In this document: piece after piece, positions 25,494 through 37,701 of the stretch
Position numbering within the stretch: position 1 is the stretch's first letter
How the letters are laid out: every line of letters begins with the position of its first letter
NCBI RefSeq assembly: GCF_022829445.1
Contig: NZ_JAKSXY010000095.1
Location: forward strand, 1-64,000
Source: Methylobacterium sp. J-068
GTDB lineage: Bacteria > Pseudomonadota > Alphaproteobacteria > Rhizobiales > Beijerinckiaceae
DNA length: 64,000 nt
Direction: 5' to 3'
The notes under the pieces: generated by a model
Databases searched by the model: none
What the model saw: only the letters and a program-made list of their open reading frames with translations
What the model was told of the DNA's origin: nothing
Made by a program: the position numbers and the translations under genes

Positions 25494-26993
25494 TTAGAGT
25501 TCGGGGTCCGCCGCCGCCTCGAGGCGGCCGCTCTCGATGGCGGCCCGGAAGGCGGAGAAGTCGGCCTCGTTCTGGTCGCCATAGGCGAAGGCCCAGTCGG
25601 CGAGCGCCTCGCGCAGGTCCGCCTGCCGGTCGCGGCCGCAATAGCCCGCGATCGCGGCGGCGTCCCCGGTGCGGGCATGCGCCCGGGCCAGCAGCGCGCC
25701 GTAGGCCCAGGAGAAGTAGATCAGCGGCTGGCCGCTGAGGCCCGCCACCGGGATGTCGCCCTTCATGTTCTTCATCTGGCGCACGTAGAACGGCCGGTCC
25801 GCGATGGTGGTCCAGCCGAGCAGGGGGTCGCCCACCGCCTGGAGCAGGCGCTGGCCGTAGATCACCCGCTCGCCCTCGTGGTCCCCGTAGGCGTCGGGCA
25901 TGCCGCCGAGGTAGGGCGCGTGGGCGGGTGTGACCGCCTCCTTGACCTGGAGGAAGAGCACGTCCTGGTCCGAGTTGCCGCAGAGGAGCGCGACGTAGGC
26001 GCGGGTGCCGACGCTGCCGACGCCCACGACCCGGTGGGCGACGTCGACCACGTGGTAGCGGCTGAGCATGAACCGGCGCTCGCGCGGCAGGGTCTCGGCG
26101 TAATGCTCCAGCCCGCCGATCACCGCCTCGCGGGTCTCGTCATCGACGCGGGTGAGGATCGGGGCGTCCTCCTTGAAGCGCCAGCCGCCATCGGTGCGGC
26201 GCTCGCCGACGCGGGCGAGCAGGCTCTTGTTGTTCTTCCGGCGCGCCTTCTCCACCGCCCTGGAGATGACGGCCTTCGAATCCTCGTCGATGGAGAGGCC
26301 CGTGAAATCGAGCCGGTCGGCCCGCGCCGCCTGGTGCCAGACGTCGAGGGGGCCCTGCGGCGCCAGCTCGGTCATGGTGTGCTGGTAGCCCGCCATCGCC
26401 GCCACGACGGCCTCGCGCCGCTCGGACCTGGCCACCCCGTCCGTCCGGGCGGCCACCTCGATGCTGGCGGCGAGGCGCTTCAGGTCCCATTCCCACGGGC
26501 CGATCGTGACCTCGTCGAAGTCGTTGAGGTCGAGCACGATGTCGCGCTGGGGCGTGCCGAACAGGCCGAAATTGGCGAGGTGCGCGTCGCCGTTCATCAC
26601 CACCGCGATGCCGCTGCGCGGGGTGTGGGCGAGGTCCCAGGCCATGACGTGGGCCGCGCCCCGCAGGAAGGCGAAGGGTGAACTCGCCATGCGGGCCACC
26701 CGGAGCGGGATCAGGTGCTCCTGACGGCCCGCATGGGCGGCCTCGATCAGGGACACCGGGTCCGGCCGGTCGGCGGGCGGAACCCACGCGGCGTGGGCCG
26801 CGTGCGGCACCGTCTCGCGCAAAGCCTTGCCGGCGTGCCGGCGCTTGTCCCAGGGCTCGCCCGCCTCCCGCAGGTTGATGCGCGGGATGTCGGCCAGCGG
26901 CGCGAGCAGGATCTCCTCGGCCTCTGCCGCTGCCTGCTCTCCCTGGTCGAGCAGGCGGACATCCTGCGGACATTCCATGGTCGGTCCTCGCAC
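25494..26993 (-). CDS. DUF2252-family protein
   Basis: This 499-residue protein (or 494 from ATG 26978) is a full-length DUF2252 member, a kinase-fold-like family of unknown role. Diagnostic blocks are SPFAFLRGAAHVMAWDLAHTPRSGIAVVMNGDAHLANFGLFGTPQRDIVLDLNDFDEVTIGPWEWDLKRLAASI, the GVGSVGTRAYVALLCG turn, and GQRLLQAVGDPLLGWT. The GDAHLANFG and DLNDFDE segments resemble catalytic and metal loops of aminoglycoside-phosphotransferase-like enzymes. It lies upstream of the Mfd-like gene on the same strand, 108 bp away, so they could share a transcript. Confidence 0.9.
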   Translation of the reverse strand: MRGPTMECPQDVRLLDQGEQAAAEAEEILLAPLADIPRINLREAGEPWDKRRHAGKALRETVPHAAHAAWVPPADRPDPVSLIEAAHAGRQEHLIPLRVARMASSPFAFLRGAAHVMAWDLAHTPRSGIAVVMNGDAHLANFGLFGTPQRDIVLDLNDFDEVTIGPWEWDLKRLAASIEVAARTDGVARSERREAVVAAMAGYQHTMTELAPQGPLDVWHQAARADRLDFTGLSIDEDSKAVISRAVEKARRKNNKSLLARVGERRTDGGWRFKEDAPILTRVDDETREAVIGGLEHYAETLPRERRFMLSRYHVVDVAHRVVGVGSVGTRAYVALLCGNSDQDVLFLQVKEAVTPAHAPYLGGMPDAYGDHEGERVIYGQRLLQAVGDPLLGWTTIADRPFYVRQMKNMKGDIPVAGLSGQPLIYFSWAYGALLARAHARTGDAAAIAGYCGRDRQADLREALADWAFAYGDQNEADFSAFRAAIESGRLEAAADPEL

Positions 26994-30434
<3,441 letters not shown>

Positions 30435-30601
30435 GGTCGGCTCTCCGTGTCCCCGCATGCGGCATCTATTCAGGGATCGGTGGCGCCGTTCAAGCCGCGC
30501 CCTTCCAACAAGACGCTACGGTATCCCGACGGCCCGGGCGGGTGGCCTCGCGTGCGCAGCCTGATAGGATCGTCTGAATACGGAATTCCGAGGGAACGCC
30601 C

Positions 30602-31831
30602 ATGAACGCCCCGACGCGCCCGCCCGGCTCCGCCGCGCCCACCGCTCCCGCTTCCGCCGGCTTCGCCTGGGAGGACCCGTTCTTCCTCGACGACCAGCTC
30701 AGCGAGGACGAGCGCGCCATCCACGACGCCGCCCGGGCCTTCGCGCAGGAGGAACTCCTGCCCGGCATCGTCGAGGCCTACGCGCAGGAGACCAGCAACC
30801 CCGACCTGTTCGCGAAGATGGGCGCGCGCGGGCTGCTCGGCGTGACGCTGCCCGAGGAATATGGCGGCGCCGGCGCGACCTACGTCGCCTACGGCCTCGT
30901 GGCGCGGGCCGTCGAGGCGGTGGATTCCGGCTACCGCTCGATGATGAGCGTGCAATCCTCCCTCGTGATGTACCCGATCCACGCCTACGGCTCGGAAGAC
31001 CAGCGCCGGAAGTTCCTGCCCAAACTCGCGTCGGGCGAATGGATCGGCTGCTTCGGCCTGACCGAGCCCGATGCCGGCTCGGACCCGGCCGGCATGAAGA
31101 CGAAGGCGGTGAAGATCGACGGCGGCTACCGGCTCTCGGGGGCCAAGATATGGATCTCGAACGCGCCCTTCGCCGACGTGTTCGTGGTCTGGGCGAAATC
31201 CGAGGCGCATGAGGGCGCCATCCGGGGGTTCGTCCTGGAGAAGGGCATGAAGGGCCTCACGGCCCCGACGCTCAAGGGCAAGCTCTCGTTGCGCGCCTCC
31301 ACCACGGGCGAAATCGTGATGGAGGACGTGGAGGTGGGCGAGGACGCACTGCTGCCCAACGTCTCGGGCCTGAAGGGGCCGTTCGGCTGCCTCAACCGGG
31401 CGCGCTACGGCATCGCCTGGGGCGCCATGGGCGCGGCGGAGGATTGCTGGCACCGGGCGCGATCCTACACCCTGGAGCGCCGGCAGTTCGGCCGGCCCCT
31501 CGCCCAGACCCAGCTTGTGCAGAAGAAGCTCGCCGACATGCAGACCGAGATCGCGCTGGGCCTCCAGGCCGCCTTCCGGGTCGGCCAGCTCTTCGACGAA
31601 GGCCGGATGGCGCCCGAGATGATCTCGCTGATCAAGCGCAACAATTGCGGCAAGGCCCTCGACATCGCCCGCACCGCCCGCGACATGCACGGCGGCAACG
31701 GCATCATGGGCGAGTACCACGTCATGCGCCACGCCCAGAACCTCGAGACGGTGAACACCTACGAGGGCACGCACGACGTCCACGCACTGATTTTGGGCCG
31801 GGCGCAGACCGGGTTGCAGGCGTTCTTCTGA
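30602..31831 (+). CDS. gcdH: Glutaryl-CoA dehydrogenase
   Basis: GcdH is an FAD enzyme that oxidises and decarboxylates glutaryl-CoA to crotonyl-CoA in lysine, tryptophan or glutarate breakdown. The 409-residue protein begins its fold at [30 protein letters not shown]. It shows [21 protein letters not shown] (flavin site), [45 protein letters not shown], and the catalytic Glu388 in [20 protein letters not shown]. Motif match to GcdH is strong throughout. A 2-hydroxyacid dehydrogenase follows 36 bp later on the same strand. Confidence 0.94.
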   Translation: MNAPTRPPGSAAPTAPASAGFAWEDPFFLDDQLSEDERAIHDAARAFAQEELLPGIVEAYAQETSNPDLFAKMGARGLLGVTLPEEYGGAGATYVAYGLVARAVEAVDSGYRSMMSVQSSLVMYPIHAYGSEDQRRKFLPKLASGEWIGCFGLTEPDAGSDPAGMKTKAVKIDGGYRLSGAKIWISNAPFADVFVVWAKSEAHEGAIRGFVLEKGMKGLTAPTLKGKLSLRASTTGEIVMEDVEVGEDALLPNVSGLKGPFGCLNRARYGIAWGAMGAAEDCWHRARSYTLERRQFGRPLAQTQLVQKKLADMQTEIALGLQAAFRVGQLFDEGRMAPEMISLIKRNNCGKALDIARTARDMHGGNGIMGEYHVMRHAQNLETVNTYEGTHDVHALILGRAQTGLQAFF

Positions 31832-31867
31832 GGCCCCGTCCCCGCGTCTCAGCACGGCAGCCACCCC

Positions 31868-32845
31868 TTGCGCGCATCCGACACCGATCTCCCCCTGGTC
31901 GTCCTGACGAACCCGATCCACGCGGAGGCGGTGGCGCTGCTGGCGCCGCACGCGCGGGTCGTCACCGCCAGGGACACGCGGCCCGAAACCCTGCGCACGC
32001 TGGCCGCCGAGGCGGCCGGGCTGATCGTGCGGGCGCAATTGCCCGACGACATCCTCGACCACGCGCCGCGCTTGCGCGGCATCGTGCGCCACGGCGTCGG
32101 GCTCGATTTCGTGCCCCTGGAGGCGGCGACCGCGCGGGGCATCCCGGTGGCAAACCTGCCCGGCAGCAACACGCAAGCGGTGGCCGAATACGTCTTCGCG
32201 GCCCTGTTCCACTTGCGGCGGCGCCTCGGCCTCCTCGACGGGACCCTGCGCGGGACCGGCTGGCTGCCGGCCAAATCCCTGGCGAGCGACCTCGGCGAGA
32301 TCGGCGGCACGACGATCGGCATCCTGGGGCTCGGCGAGATCGGGCGGCGCGTCGCATCCATCGCACGCCACGGCTTCGGCATGCGGGTGCTCGGCCATTC
32401 CCGCAGCGCGCGGGCACAGGATGGCCTGATCGAGGCGGTGGACCGCGAGACGTTGTTCTCGGCCAGCGACGCGGTCGTCGTCGCCTGCCCGCTGACGCCC
32501 GAGACGCGAGGCCTCGTGGATGCCGACCTGATCGGCCGGATGCGGCCGGACGCGGTGCTGATCAACGTGGCGCGCGGGCCCATCGTGCGGGACGACGTCT
32601 TGGCCGCGGCCCTGAAGGCCGGGACCATCGGTGGCGCGGCGCTCGACGTGTTCGCGGTCCAGCCACTCCGCGAGGACCACCCGTATTTCGCTTGCCCCAA
32701 CCTGCTCCTGACGCCGCACGTGGCCGGAACCAGCGCCGCCAGCCTGCGGGTGATGGGCCTGGGCGCGGCCGAAGAGATGCTGCGCATCCTGCGCGGCGCG
32801 CCGCCGCGCAACCTCGTCAATCCGGCCGCCCTGGCGGTCCGCTGA
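31868..32845 (+). CDS. D-isomer-specific 2-hydroxyacid dehydrogenase
   Basis: This 325-residue NAD(P)-dependent dehydrogenase has the nucleotide-binding motif GILGLGEIGRRVASIA (about 151-166). The catalytic Arg236 is in INVARGPIV and His284 in LLTPHVAGTS. At the position of the usual catalytic Glu (DVF-x-x-EP) the sequence is DVFAVQPL, giving Gln265. Some subfamilies carry this change, but it is worth checking. The TTG at 31868 is the only reasonable start. The likely substrate is a 2-oxoacid; identity is unknown. It follows gcdH by 36 bp and precedes the DHDPS-like gene by 52 bp. Confidence 0.85.
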   Translation: MRASDTDLPLVVLTNPIHAEAVALLAPHARVVTARDTRPETLRTLAAEAAGLIVRAQLPDDILDHAPRLRGIVRHGVGLDFVPLEAATARGIPVANLPGSNTQAVAEYVFAALFHLRRRLGLLDGTLRGTGWLPAKSLASDLGEIGGTTIGILGLGEIGRRVASIARHGFGMRVLGHSRSARAQDGLIEAVDRETLFSASDAVVVACPLTPETRGLVDADLIGRMRPDAVLINVARGPIVRDDVLAAALKAGTIGGAALDVFAVQPLREDHPYFACPNLLLTPHVAGTSAASLRVMGLGAAEEMLRILRGAPPRNLVNPAALAVR

Positions 32846-32897
32846 CCGCGTCGGCGCATCGCGGGAGCGGGCTCACGGAAAACCTCAGGAGAACACC

Positions 32898-33833
32898 ATG
32901 GCTCTGACCAGCGCGATCAAGGGGGTGATCCCGATCGCCCCGACGCCCTTCCACCCCGATGGCCGGATCGACGAGACCTCCCTCGACCGGATGTCCGAGT
33001 TCTTCCTCGGCGCCGGCATCGACGGTCTCACCATCCTGGGGCAGCTCGGCGAGGCGCCGAAGCTCGACCATGCCGAGGCGGTCGGCATCACCAAGCGGGT
33101 CATCGGGCGCATGAACGTGCCCGTCCTCGTCGGCGTCTCGGCGCCGGGCTTTGCCGCCATGCGGTCGCTCGCCCGCGAGGTGATGGAGCTCGGCGCGGCC
33201 GGCGTGATGATCGGGCCGCCCAACACCCTGCGCACGGACGATCAGGTGGTGGCCTATTACCGCAACGCCGCCGAGGCGATCGGCCCCGACGTGCCCTTCG
33301 TGATCCAGGACTACCCGCTGACCTTCTCGGTGGTGATGACGCCGGCCGTCATCCGCCGGATCGTCACCGAGAACCCGTCCTGCGTCATGCTCAAGCACGA
33401 GGACTGGCCCGGCCTCGACAAGATCACGGCCCTGCGCGGCTTCGAGCAGGACGGCTCGATGCGCCACATCGCGATCCTCACCGGTAATGGCGGGCTGTTC
33501 CTCGATTTCGAGATGGAGCGCGGCGCGGACGGCGCCAACACCGGCTACGCCTTCCCGGAGATGCTGGTGGACGTGGTGCGGCTGTCGAGGGCCGGGATGC
33601 GCGACGCGGCGCACGATCTCTTCGACGCGCACCTGCCCTATCTGCGCTACGAGCAGCAACAGGGCCCGCTCGGCCTCGCCGTGCGCAAATACGTGTTCCA
33701 GAAGCGCGGGATCTTCGCCTCGGATGCCCAGCGCAAGCCCGCCGCGAGCCTGTCGGCGCAGGCGCGCGCGGAGGTCGACTACCTGCTGTCACGCATCGCC
33801 CGCATCGACCCCCGGGCCCGCGTGGCCCCTTGA
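32898..33833 (+). CDS. Dihydrodipicolinate synthase-superfamily aldolase/lyase
   Basis: This 311-residue TIM-barrel protein belongs to the DapA/NanA superfamily. The Schiff-base Lys166 lies in SCVMLKHEDWPGL and the catalytic Tyr139 in FVIQDYPLTFS. The usual TTGE loop is replaced by LGQLGEAPKLD, so it is not a canonical DHDPS; it is more likely an aldolase or dehydratase acting on a keto acid. The C-terminus is long and charged, with YLRYEQQQGPLGLAVRKYVFQKRGI typical of the catabolic branch. It follows the 2-hydroxyacid dehydrogenase and precedes the hydratase-like gene, so they probably act on the same pathway. Confidence 0.87.
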   Translation: MALTSAIKGVIPIAPTPFHPDGRIDETSLDRMSEFFLGAGIDGLTILGQLGEAPKLDHAEAVGITKRVIGRMNVPVLVGVSAPGFAAMRSLAREVMELGAAGVMIGPPNTLRTDDQVVAYYRNAAEAIGPDVPFVIQDYPLTFSVVMTPAVIRRIVTENPSCVMLKHEDWPGLDKITALRGFEQDGSMRHIAILTGNGGLFLDFEMERGADGANTGYAFPEMLVDVVRLSRAGMRDAAHDLFDAHLPYLRYEQQQGPLGLAVRKYVFQKRGIFASDAQRKPAASLSAQARAEVDYLLSRIARIDPRARVAP

Positions 33834-33904
33834 GCGGGCCGGCACCGGCTCCGCGACATTCCGATAGACGCAAGGCCCTGTCCCGGCCGCGAAGAGGTCC
33901 GCCC

Positions 33905-33949
33905 ATGTCCGATACCTTCATGTCCGAAACCTTCAGGTCCGATACCTTC
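33905..33949. repeat. 15-bp tandem repeat, three copies, at the start of the hydratase-like gene
   Basis: Units are ATGTCCGATACCTTC, ATGTCCGAAACCTTC and AGGTCCGATACCTTC. Because two units begin with ATG, slippage would shorten or lengthen the N-terminus without breaking the frame. Confidence 0.85.
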
Positions 33950-34711
33950 GACCCCCAGCCCGCCGCCGACCTCCTGCTGGCGGCCTATCGGGAGGGCCGG
34001 CAATTCGCGGAACTGCCGGAGGCCGTCCGCCCGCGCACGATGACGGAGGGCTACGACATCCAGGACCGTCTTCTCGCGGCCATCGGCGACGGCTTCGCGG
34101 GCTGGAAGCTCGCCATCGGCAGCGCCAAGGGCAAGCGCACCTCGGGCGTCGGGCGCTCCATCGCGGGGCGCGTCCTGAAAGGCCAGCTCCACGAGCCCGG
34201 CGCGGCGCTGCGCATGCCCCATGCCGGGGCGGTCACGGTGGAATTCGAGATCGCCTACCTGATCGCCCGCGACATCGCGCCTGACGCCCCCGCCGTCGCG
34301 GCGGCGAGCGTCGTGGCCGAGACCCGCGTGGCGTTCGAACTCGTGCTGTCGCGGTTCTTCGACCGCCGCGCCGTCGGCTGGCCGAGCTTCGCCGCCGACA
34401 ATTCCGCCTTCCAGGCCCTGGTGATCGGCCCCGCCATCGAGCCGGCCGACCTGCCCGAACTGGCCCGGAGCCTCGTCGTGACGGTCGACGGCACGGAGCG
34501 GGTCCGCGCGGTCACGGGCGAGGACCTGACCGACCCGCTCGCGGCGCTGACCGATCTCATGGCCGTGGCCCGCGAGCGCGGGGAGACGATCCCGGCCGGC
34601 AGCATCGTCTCCACCGGAACGCTGTCCGTGCCGTTCGACCTGACCGGGCCGGGGACGGTCACGGCGGCGTTCCTGGGGCGGACGCTCGGGTTCACGCTCC
34701 TGCCCGTGTGA
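33905..34711 (+). CDS. 2-oxopent-4-enoate hydratase/FAH-superfamily protein
   Basis: This 268-residue protein resembles MhpD-type 2-keto-4-pentenoate hydratases and the fumarylacetoacetate hydrolase fold. Recognisable parts are MTEGYDIQDRLLAAIGDGFAGWKLAIGSAKG, VTVEFEIAYLIARDI (metal-binding Glu residues), WPSFAADNSAFQALVIGPAIE and ETIPAGSIVSTGTLSVPFDL. The N-terminus is three near-identical five-residue units, MSDTF-MSETF-RSDTF, encoded by a 15-bp tandem repeat that carries two possible ATG starts. It is the last gene of the gcdH-proximal catabolic run; the exact substrate is unknown. Confidence 0.83.
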   Translation: MSDTFMSETFRSDTFDPQPAADLLLAAYREGRQFAELPEAVRPRTMTEGYDIQDRLLAAIGDGFAGWKLAIGSAKGKRTSGVGRSIAGRVLKGQLHEPGAALRMPHAGAVTVEFEIAYLIARDIAPDAPAVAAASVVAETRVAFELVLSRFFDRRAVGWPSFAADNSAFQALVIGPAIEPADLPELARSLVVTVDGTERVRAVTGEDLTDPLAALTDLMAVARERGETIPAGSIVSTGTLSVPFDLTGPGTVTAAFLGRTLGFTLLPV

Positions 34712-34776
34712 CCCGGGGGCTCCGATCTGCGAGGGCGATGCCCTCGCGACATCGACGGGTTTTCCTCAGACACCCG

Positions 34777-34885
34777 GTCATCCCGGGGCCGCGCAGCGGG
34801 CCCGGGATCCAGACACACAGGCGGTGCAAGGTCTCACGCCGTCGGCGGCTCTGGGTTTCGGGCTCGCCCGCGGCGACGGAATGAC
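34777..34885. repeat. Dispersed intergenic repeat, full copy with terminal inverted ends
   Basis: The element runs from GTCATCCCG to CGGAATGAC, imperfect inverted ends about 109 bp apart. Its left part matches 18905-18941. Inner palindromes (GGGCCCGGGATCC) suggest a folded RNA or DNA structure. It lies in the gap between the hydratase-like gene and the ABC operon end, and looks like a small non-autonomous or REP-type element. Confidence 0.6.
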
Positions 34886-34971
34886 GGGGATGGCCGTCAT
34901 CGACGACGGCCCGAGGCTCGTCCCGTGGCGTCGATGTTTGGGAATCGGGCCTGCGCCCGACCCCCAAACCA

Positions 34972-35766
34972 TCAGTCCACCGCCGTCCCGTGCAATTCCG
35001 CGCTGGTGAAGCGCTGCTGCTCGGCCATGACGAGGCCGGCGAGTTCGCGCTTGAGGGCGTTGAACTCGCCCGACGCCGTGTCGCGCGGGCGCGGGATCTC
35101 CACGGTGATGTCGCGCTTGATGCGTCCGGGCCGGTAGGTCATCACCAGGATGCGGTCGGCGAGGTAGATCGCCTCCTCGATGGAGTGGGTGACGAAGATC
35201 ACCGTCTTGCGGTACTCGGCCCAGATCCGCAGGAGTTCGTCCTGCAGGGTGCGCCGGGTCAGGGCGTCGAGCGCGCCGAAGGGCTCGTCCATCAGCATCA
35301 CCGGCGGGTCGAGGGCCAGGATGCGGGCGATGGCCACGCGCTGGCGCATGCCGCCGGAGAGGTCCTTCGGGTAGCGCTTGCGGAAATCCGACAGGCCGAG
35401 GGTCGCGACGATGCGGTCCACCGTCACCGTGGCGTCGGCGCGGGGCACGCCCCGGATGTCGAGGCCGAAGCGGACGTTGTCCTCCACGTTCATCCAGGGG
35501 AACAGGGCGTATTCCTGGAAGACCATGCCCCGGTCGGGCCCCGGCTCGGTGATGGCGCGGCCGCCCATGGTGATCCGACCGGCGCTGAGCGGCGCGAAAC
35601 CCGCGATGGCGTTGAGCAGGGTGGATTTGCCGCAGCCGGATGGCCCGAGCAGGCAGAGGAACTGCCCCTCCGGCACCGTGGCGGAGATGTCGTCGAGGGC
35701 CGAGACGGCGGTTTCGCCGGCCCCGAACACCTTGCTGGCGTGGGCGATCTCGATCTGCGCCGACAT
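34972..35766 (-). CDS. ABC transporter ATP-binding protein (TauB/SsuB/NrtD type)
   Basis: This 264-residue ATPase has Walker [20 protein letters not shown]-loop MVFQEYALFPWMNVEDNVRFGL, signature LSGGMRQRVAIARILALDP, Walker [18 protein letters not shown] and switch VTHSIEEAIYLADRILVM. The tail TYRPGRIKRDITVEIPRPRD is typical of nitrate/taurine/sulfonate-type importers. ATG 35766 gives the family start; the frame is open nine residues upstream. It is the last gene of a binding protein-permease-ATPase operon. The substrate is probably tied to the surrounding catabolic genes rather than sulfonates. Confidence 0.92.
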   Translation of the reverse strand: MSAQIEIAHASKVFGAGETAVSALDDISATVPEGQFLCLLGPSGCGKSTLLNAIAGFAPLSAGRITMGGRAITEPGPDRGMVFQEYALFPWMNVEDNVRFGLDIRGVPRADATVTVDRIVATLGLSDFRKRYPKDLSGGMRQRVAIARILALDPPVMLMDEPFGALDALTRRTLQDELLRIWAEYRKTVIFVTHSIEEAIYLADRILVMTYRPGRIKRDITVEIPRPRDTASGEFNALKRELAGLVMAEQQRFTSAELHGTAVD

Positions 35767-35782
35767 GATGAGGCGTCCCGGT

Positions 35783-36586
35783 TCAGCGTTCAAGGCCGCG
35801 ATGCCAGCGCAGGAGGTGGTCGTTGAGGCGCGACATCGCCCCGTCGATGATGAGGCCGAGGATGCCGATGGTCAGCATGCCGCCGATGATCTTGTCGGAC
35901 CACATGTACTCGCGGGCCTCCAGGATGCGGTAGCCGAGCCCGTCCGAGACCGCGATCATCTCGGCCACGATGACCACGATGAAGGCGGTGCCGATGCCGA
36001 TGCGCATGCCCGCGAGCACGAAGGGGCTCGCCGCCGGCAGGATCACCCGGCGGAACATCGTCCAGGAATTCGCCCCGAGGTTGCGGGCCGCGCGGATGTA
36101 GATCGAATCCACCTGCCGCACCCCCGCGATGGTGTTGACCAGCACGGGAAAGAAGGTGCCGAGCGCGATCAGGAACAGGGCCGGCGGGTTGCCGAGGCCG
36201 AACCAGACGATGGCCAGCGGGATGTAGGCGATGGGCGGGATCGGACGCAGGATCTGGAGGAGGGGGTTGAACAGCGCGTAGAGCCGGTCGCTGGTGCCGA
36301 GGACGAGCCCGGCCGGCACCGCGAGGCCCGCCCCGACGCAGAAGCCCATGATCACGCGGGTGAGGCTCGCCACGGCGTCGTGCGGCATCTCGCCGGAAAA
36401 CATCCAGTGGAGATAGCTCTCGGTGGCCGGGTCGTAGGGCAGGCCGGGCAGGAGGCCGTGATACCACTTCACCGCCACCGCGCTGGGCGGCGGCAGCACG
36501 ATGGGGGAGAACACGCCCGTCCGGCTCAGGACCTCCCACAGCACGAGGAGGGCGAGGGGGACGAAGGCGCCGCGAAGCCGGTTCAT
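35783..36586 (-). CDS. ABC transporter permease (TauC/SsuC type)
   Basis: This 267-residue inner-membrane permease has six predicted helices. It has LRPIPPIAYIPLAIVWFGLGNPPALFLIALGTFFPVLVNTIAGV, then the EAA-type coupling loop IRAARNLGANSWTMFRRVILPAASPFVLAGMRIG, and IAVSDGLGYRILEAREYMWSDKIIGGMLTIGILGLI. All are typical of the BPD_transp_1 type used by taurine/nitrate importers. ATG 36586 begins MNRLRGAFVPLALLVLWEV at the first helix. It lies 8 bp after the binding protein and 16 bp before the ATPase. Confidence 0.92.
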   Translation of the reverse strand: MNRLRGAFVPLALLVLWEVLSRTGVFSPIVLPPPSAVAVKWYHGLLPGLPYDPATESYLHWMFSGEMPHDAVASLTRVIMGFCVGAGLAVPAGLVLGTSDRLYALFNPLLQILRPIPPIAYIPLAIVWFGLGNPPALFLIALGTFFPVLVNTIAGVRQVDSIYIRAARNLGANSWTMFRRVILPAASPFVLAGMRIGIGTAFIVVIVAEMIAVSDGLGYRILEAREYMWSDKIIGGMLTIGILGLIIDGAMSRLNDHLLRWHRGLER

Positions 36587-36594
36587 GCTGCCGC

Positions 36595-37587
36595 TCAGTT
36601 CGTCTTGAGTTCGGCTTTGGCCTTGTCGAGGAGGTCGGTCTTCACCCACTCGGCGTCGGATTTCGGCGGGTTCACCATCTTACCCAGGCCGTACTTCACC
36701 ATGTAGTCGGTCGTGGTCTGCATGTGCCCGGCCGGCACGTCGTAGGTGTACTTCGCGTTGGCCATGCCGTCGCGAAAATCCTGGCTCGAGAGCTGACCCT
36801 TGAACACGGTCTCGCGGACGTACTTCTCGGCGAGCGCCGGATCGTCGATGAAGGCCTTGGTGGCGGCCACGAACAGCTTGAGCACCTTGGCGGCGACCTC
36901 GGGCCGCTCGTTGTACATCTTCTCGGTCATCACCAGCGGACGCACCGGCACGCCGATGGGGGTGTCGTAGGGCTTGACCACCTCGGTGGCGTAGCCGGCG
37001 CTGATGGCCTGCGTCGATTGCGGCTCGCTCTGGCAGATCACGTCGACGTATTTCTGCGACAGAGCCTGGTTCAGGTCGGCGTAGTTGTTGAAGTAGATCA
37101 GCTGCACGTCCTTGCCGGGCCGCTCGGACCAGGTCATCCCGTGCTTGTCGAGTTCGGCCAGAAGCATCAGGTCCTGGGTGCCGCCGCGGACGGTCGCGAC
37201 CTTGAGGCCCTTCACGTCCTTGAGGGTCTTGACCGTGTCGAGGTCGGGCCGGCGCAGGATGCGCACGCCGCCATTGGCGAAGCCCGCCACCACGTAGAGC
37301 TTCACGCCGTTGCCGCGCGCGGCCACCGCGCCGTCGGCGCCCGAGGCCGAGATGTCGATCTGGTCCACCGCCATGGCGGGGTAGATGTCGGCGCCCTTGG
37401 CGAAGACCTTCTCGTCGATCTTCAGGCCGTATTTCGGCGCGATCTCCTTCATGTAGGAGATGGCTCCGTAATGGGCGAATTTCAGGTTGCCGAGCCGGAC
37501 CACATCCTCGGCCCGGGCGCTGCCGAGGGCACCCAGGGTCGCCAGGACGAGCAGGGCGGCGCGAGCCGTCGCGTTGCGCGTGAACAT
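36595..37587 (-). CDS. ABC transporter substrate-binding protein (NitT/TauT/SsuA type)
   Basis: This 330-residue periplasmic binding protein has a signal peptide (TARAALLVLATLGALGSARA) and mature start EDVVRLGNLKFAHYGAISYMKEIAPKYGLKID. It has the type II pattern DQIDISASGADGAVAARGNGVKLYVVAGFANGGVRILRR and LKDVKGLKVATVRGGTQDLMLLAELDKHG. The specificity residues cannot be read off; nothing shows sulfonate preference. The ribosome site CGGAGGAAA is strong. It is divergent from the carnitine-dehydrogenase-like gene, with an inverted repeat in the gap at 37654-37678. Confidence 0.92.
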   Translation of the reverse strand: MFTRNATARAALLVLATLGALGSARAEDVVRLGNLKFAHYGAISYMKEIAPKYGLKIDEKVFAKGADIYPAMAVDQIDISASGADGAVAARGNGVKLYVVAGFANGGVRILRRPDLDTVKTLKDVKGLKVATVRGGTQDLMLLAELDKHGMTWSERPGKDVQLIYFNNYADLNQALSQKYVDVICQSEPQSTQAISAGYATEVVKPYDTPIGVPVRPLVMTEKMYNERPEVAAKVLKLFVAATKAFIDDPALAEKYVRETVFKGQLSSQDFRDGMANAKYTYDVPAGHMQTTTDYMVKYGLGKMVNPPKSDAEWVKTDLLDKAKAELKTN

Positions 37588-37653
37588 CGGTTTCCTCCGG
37601 TCGCGGGTCGTTTCGCCCGCTTCGTCCGCCGCGAAAACGGTCGGCACGCGCTT

Positions 37654-37678
37654 GAATAAGCGTATTCTTGATTCGAAT
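37654..37678. promoter_or_regulatory. Palindromic sites between the ABC operon and the divergent dehydrogenase
   Basis: GAATA-AGCG-TATTC (37654-37667) is a perfect inverted repeat, followed by the 8-bp palindrome ATTCGAAT (37671-37678). They are in an AT-rich patch of the 114-bp divergent gap. A regulator binding here could co-control both genes. No regulator gene is next to it. Confidence 0.4.
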
Positions 37679-37701
37679 GTAAAGGCGCGCGGGAGGCAGT
37701 T

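Noticed and set aside
22416..26681. Plus-strand open frame of 1421 codons opposite the Mfd-like and DUF2252 genes
   Set aside because: Both minus-strand genes have clear domains; the antisense has no family features and crosses two genes.
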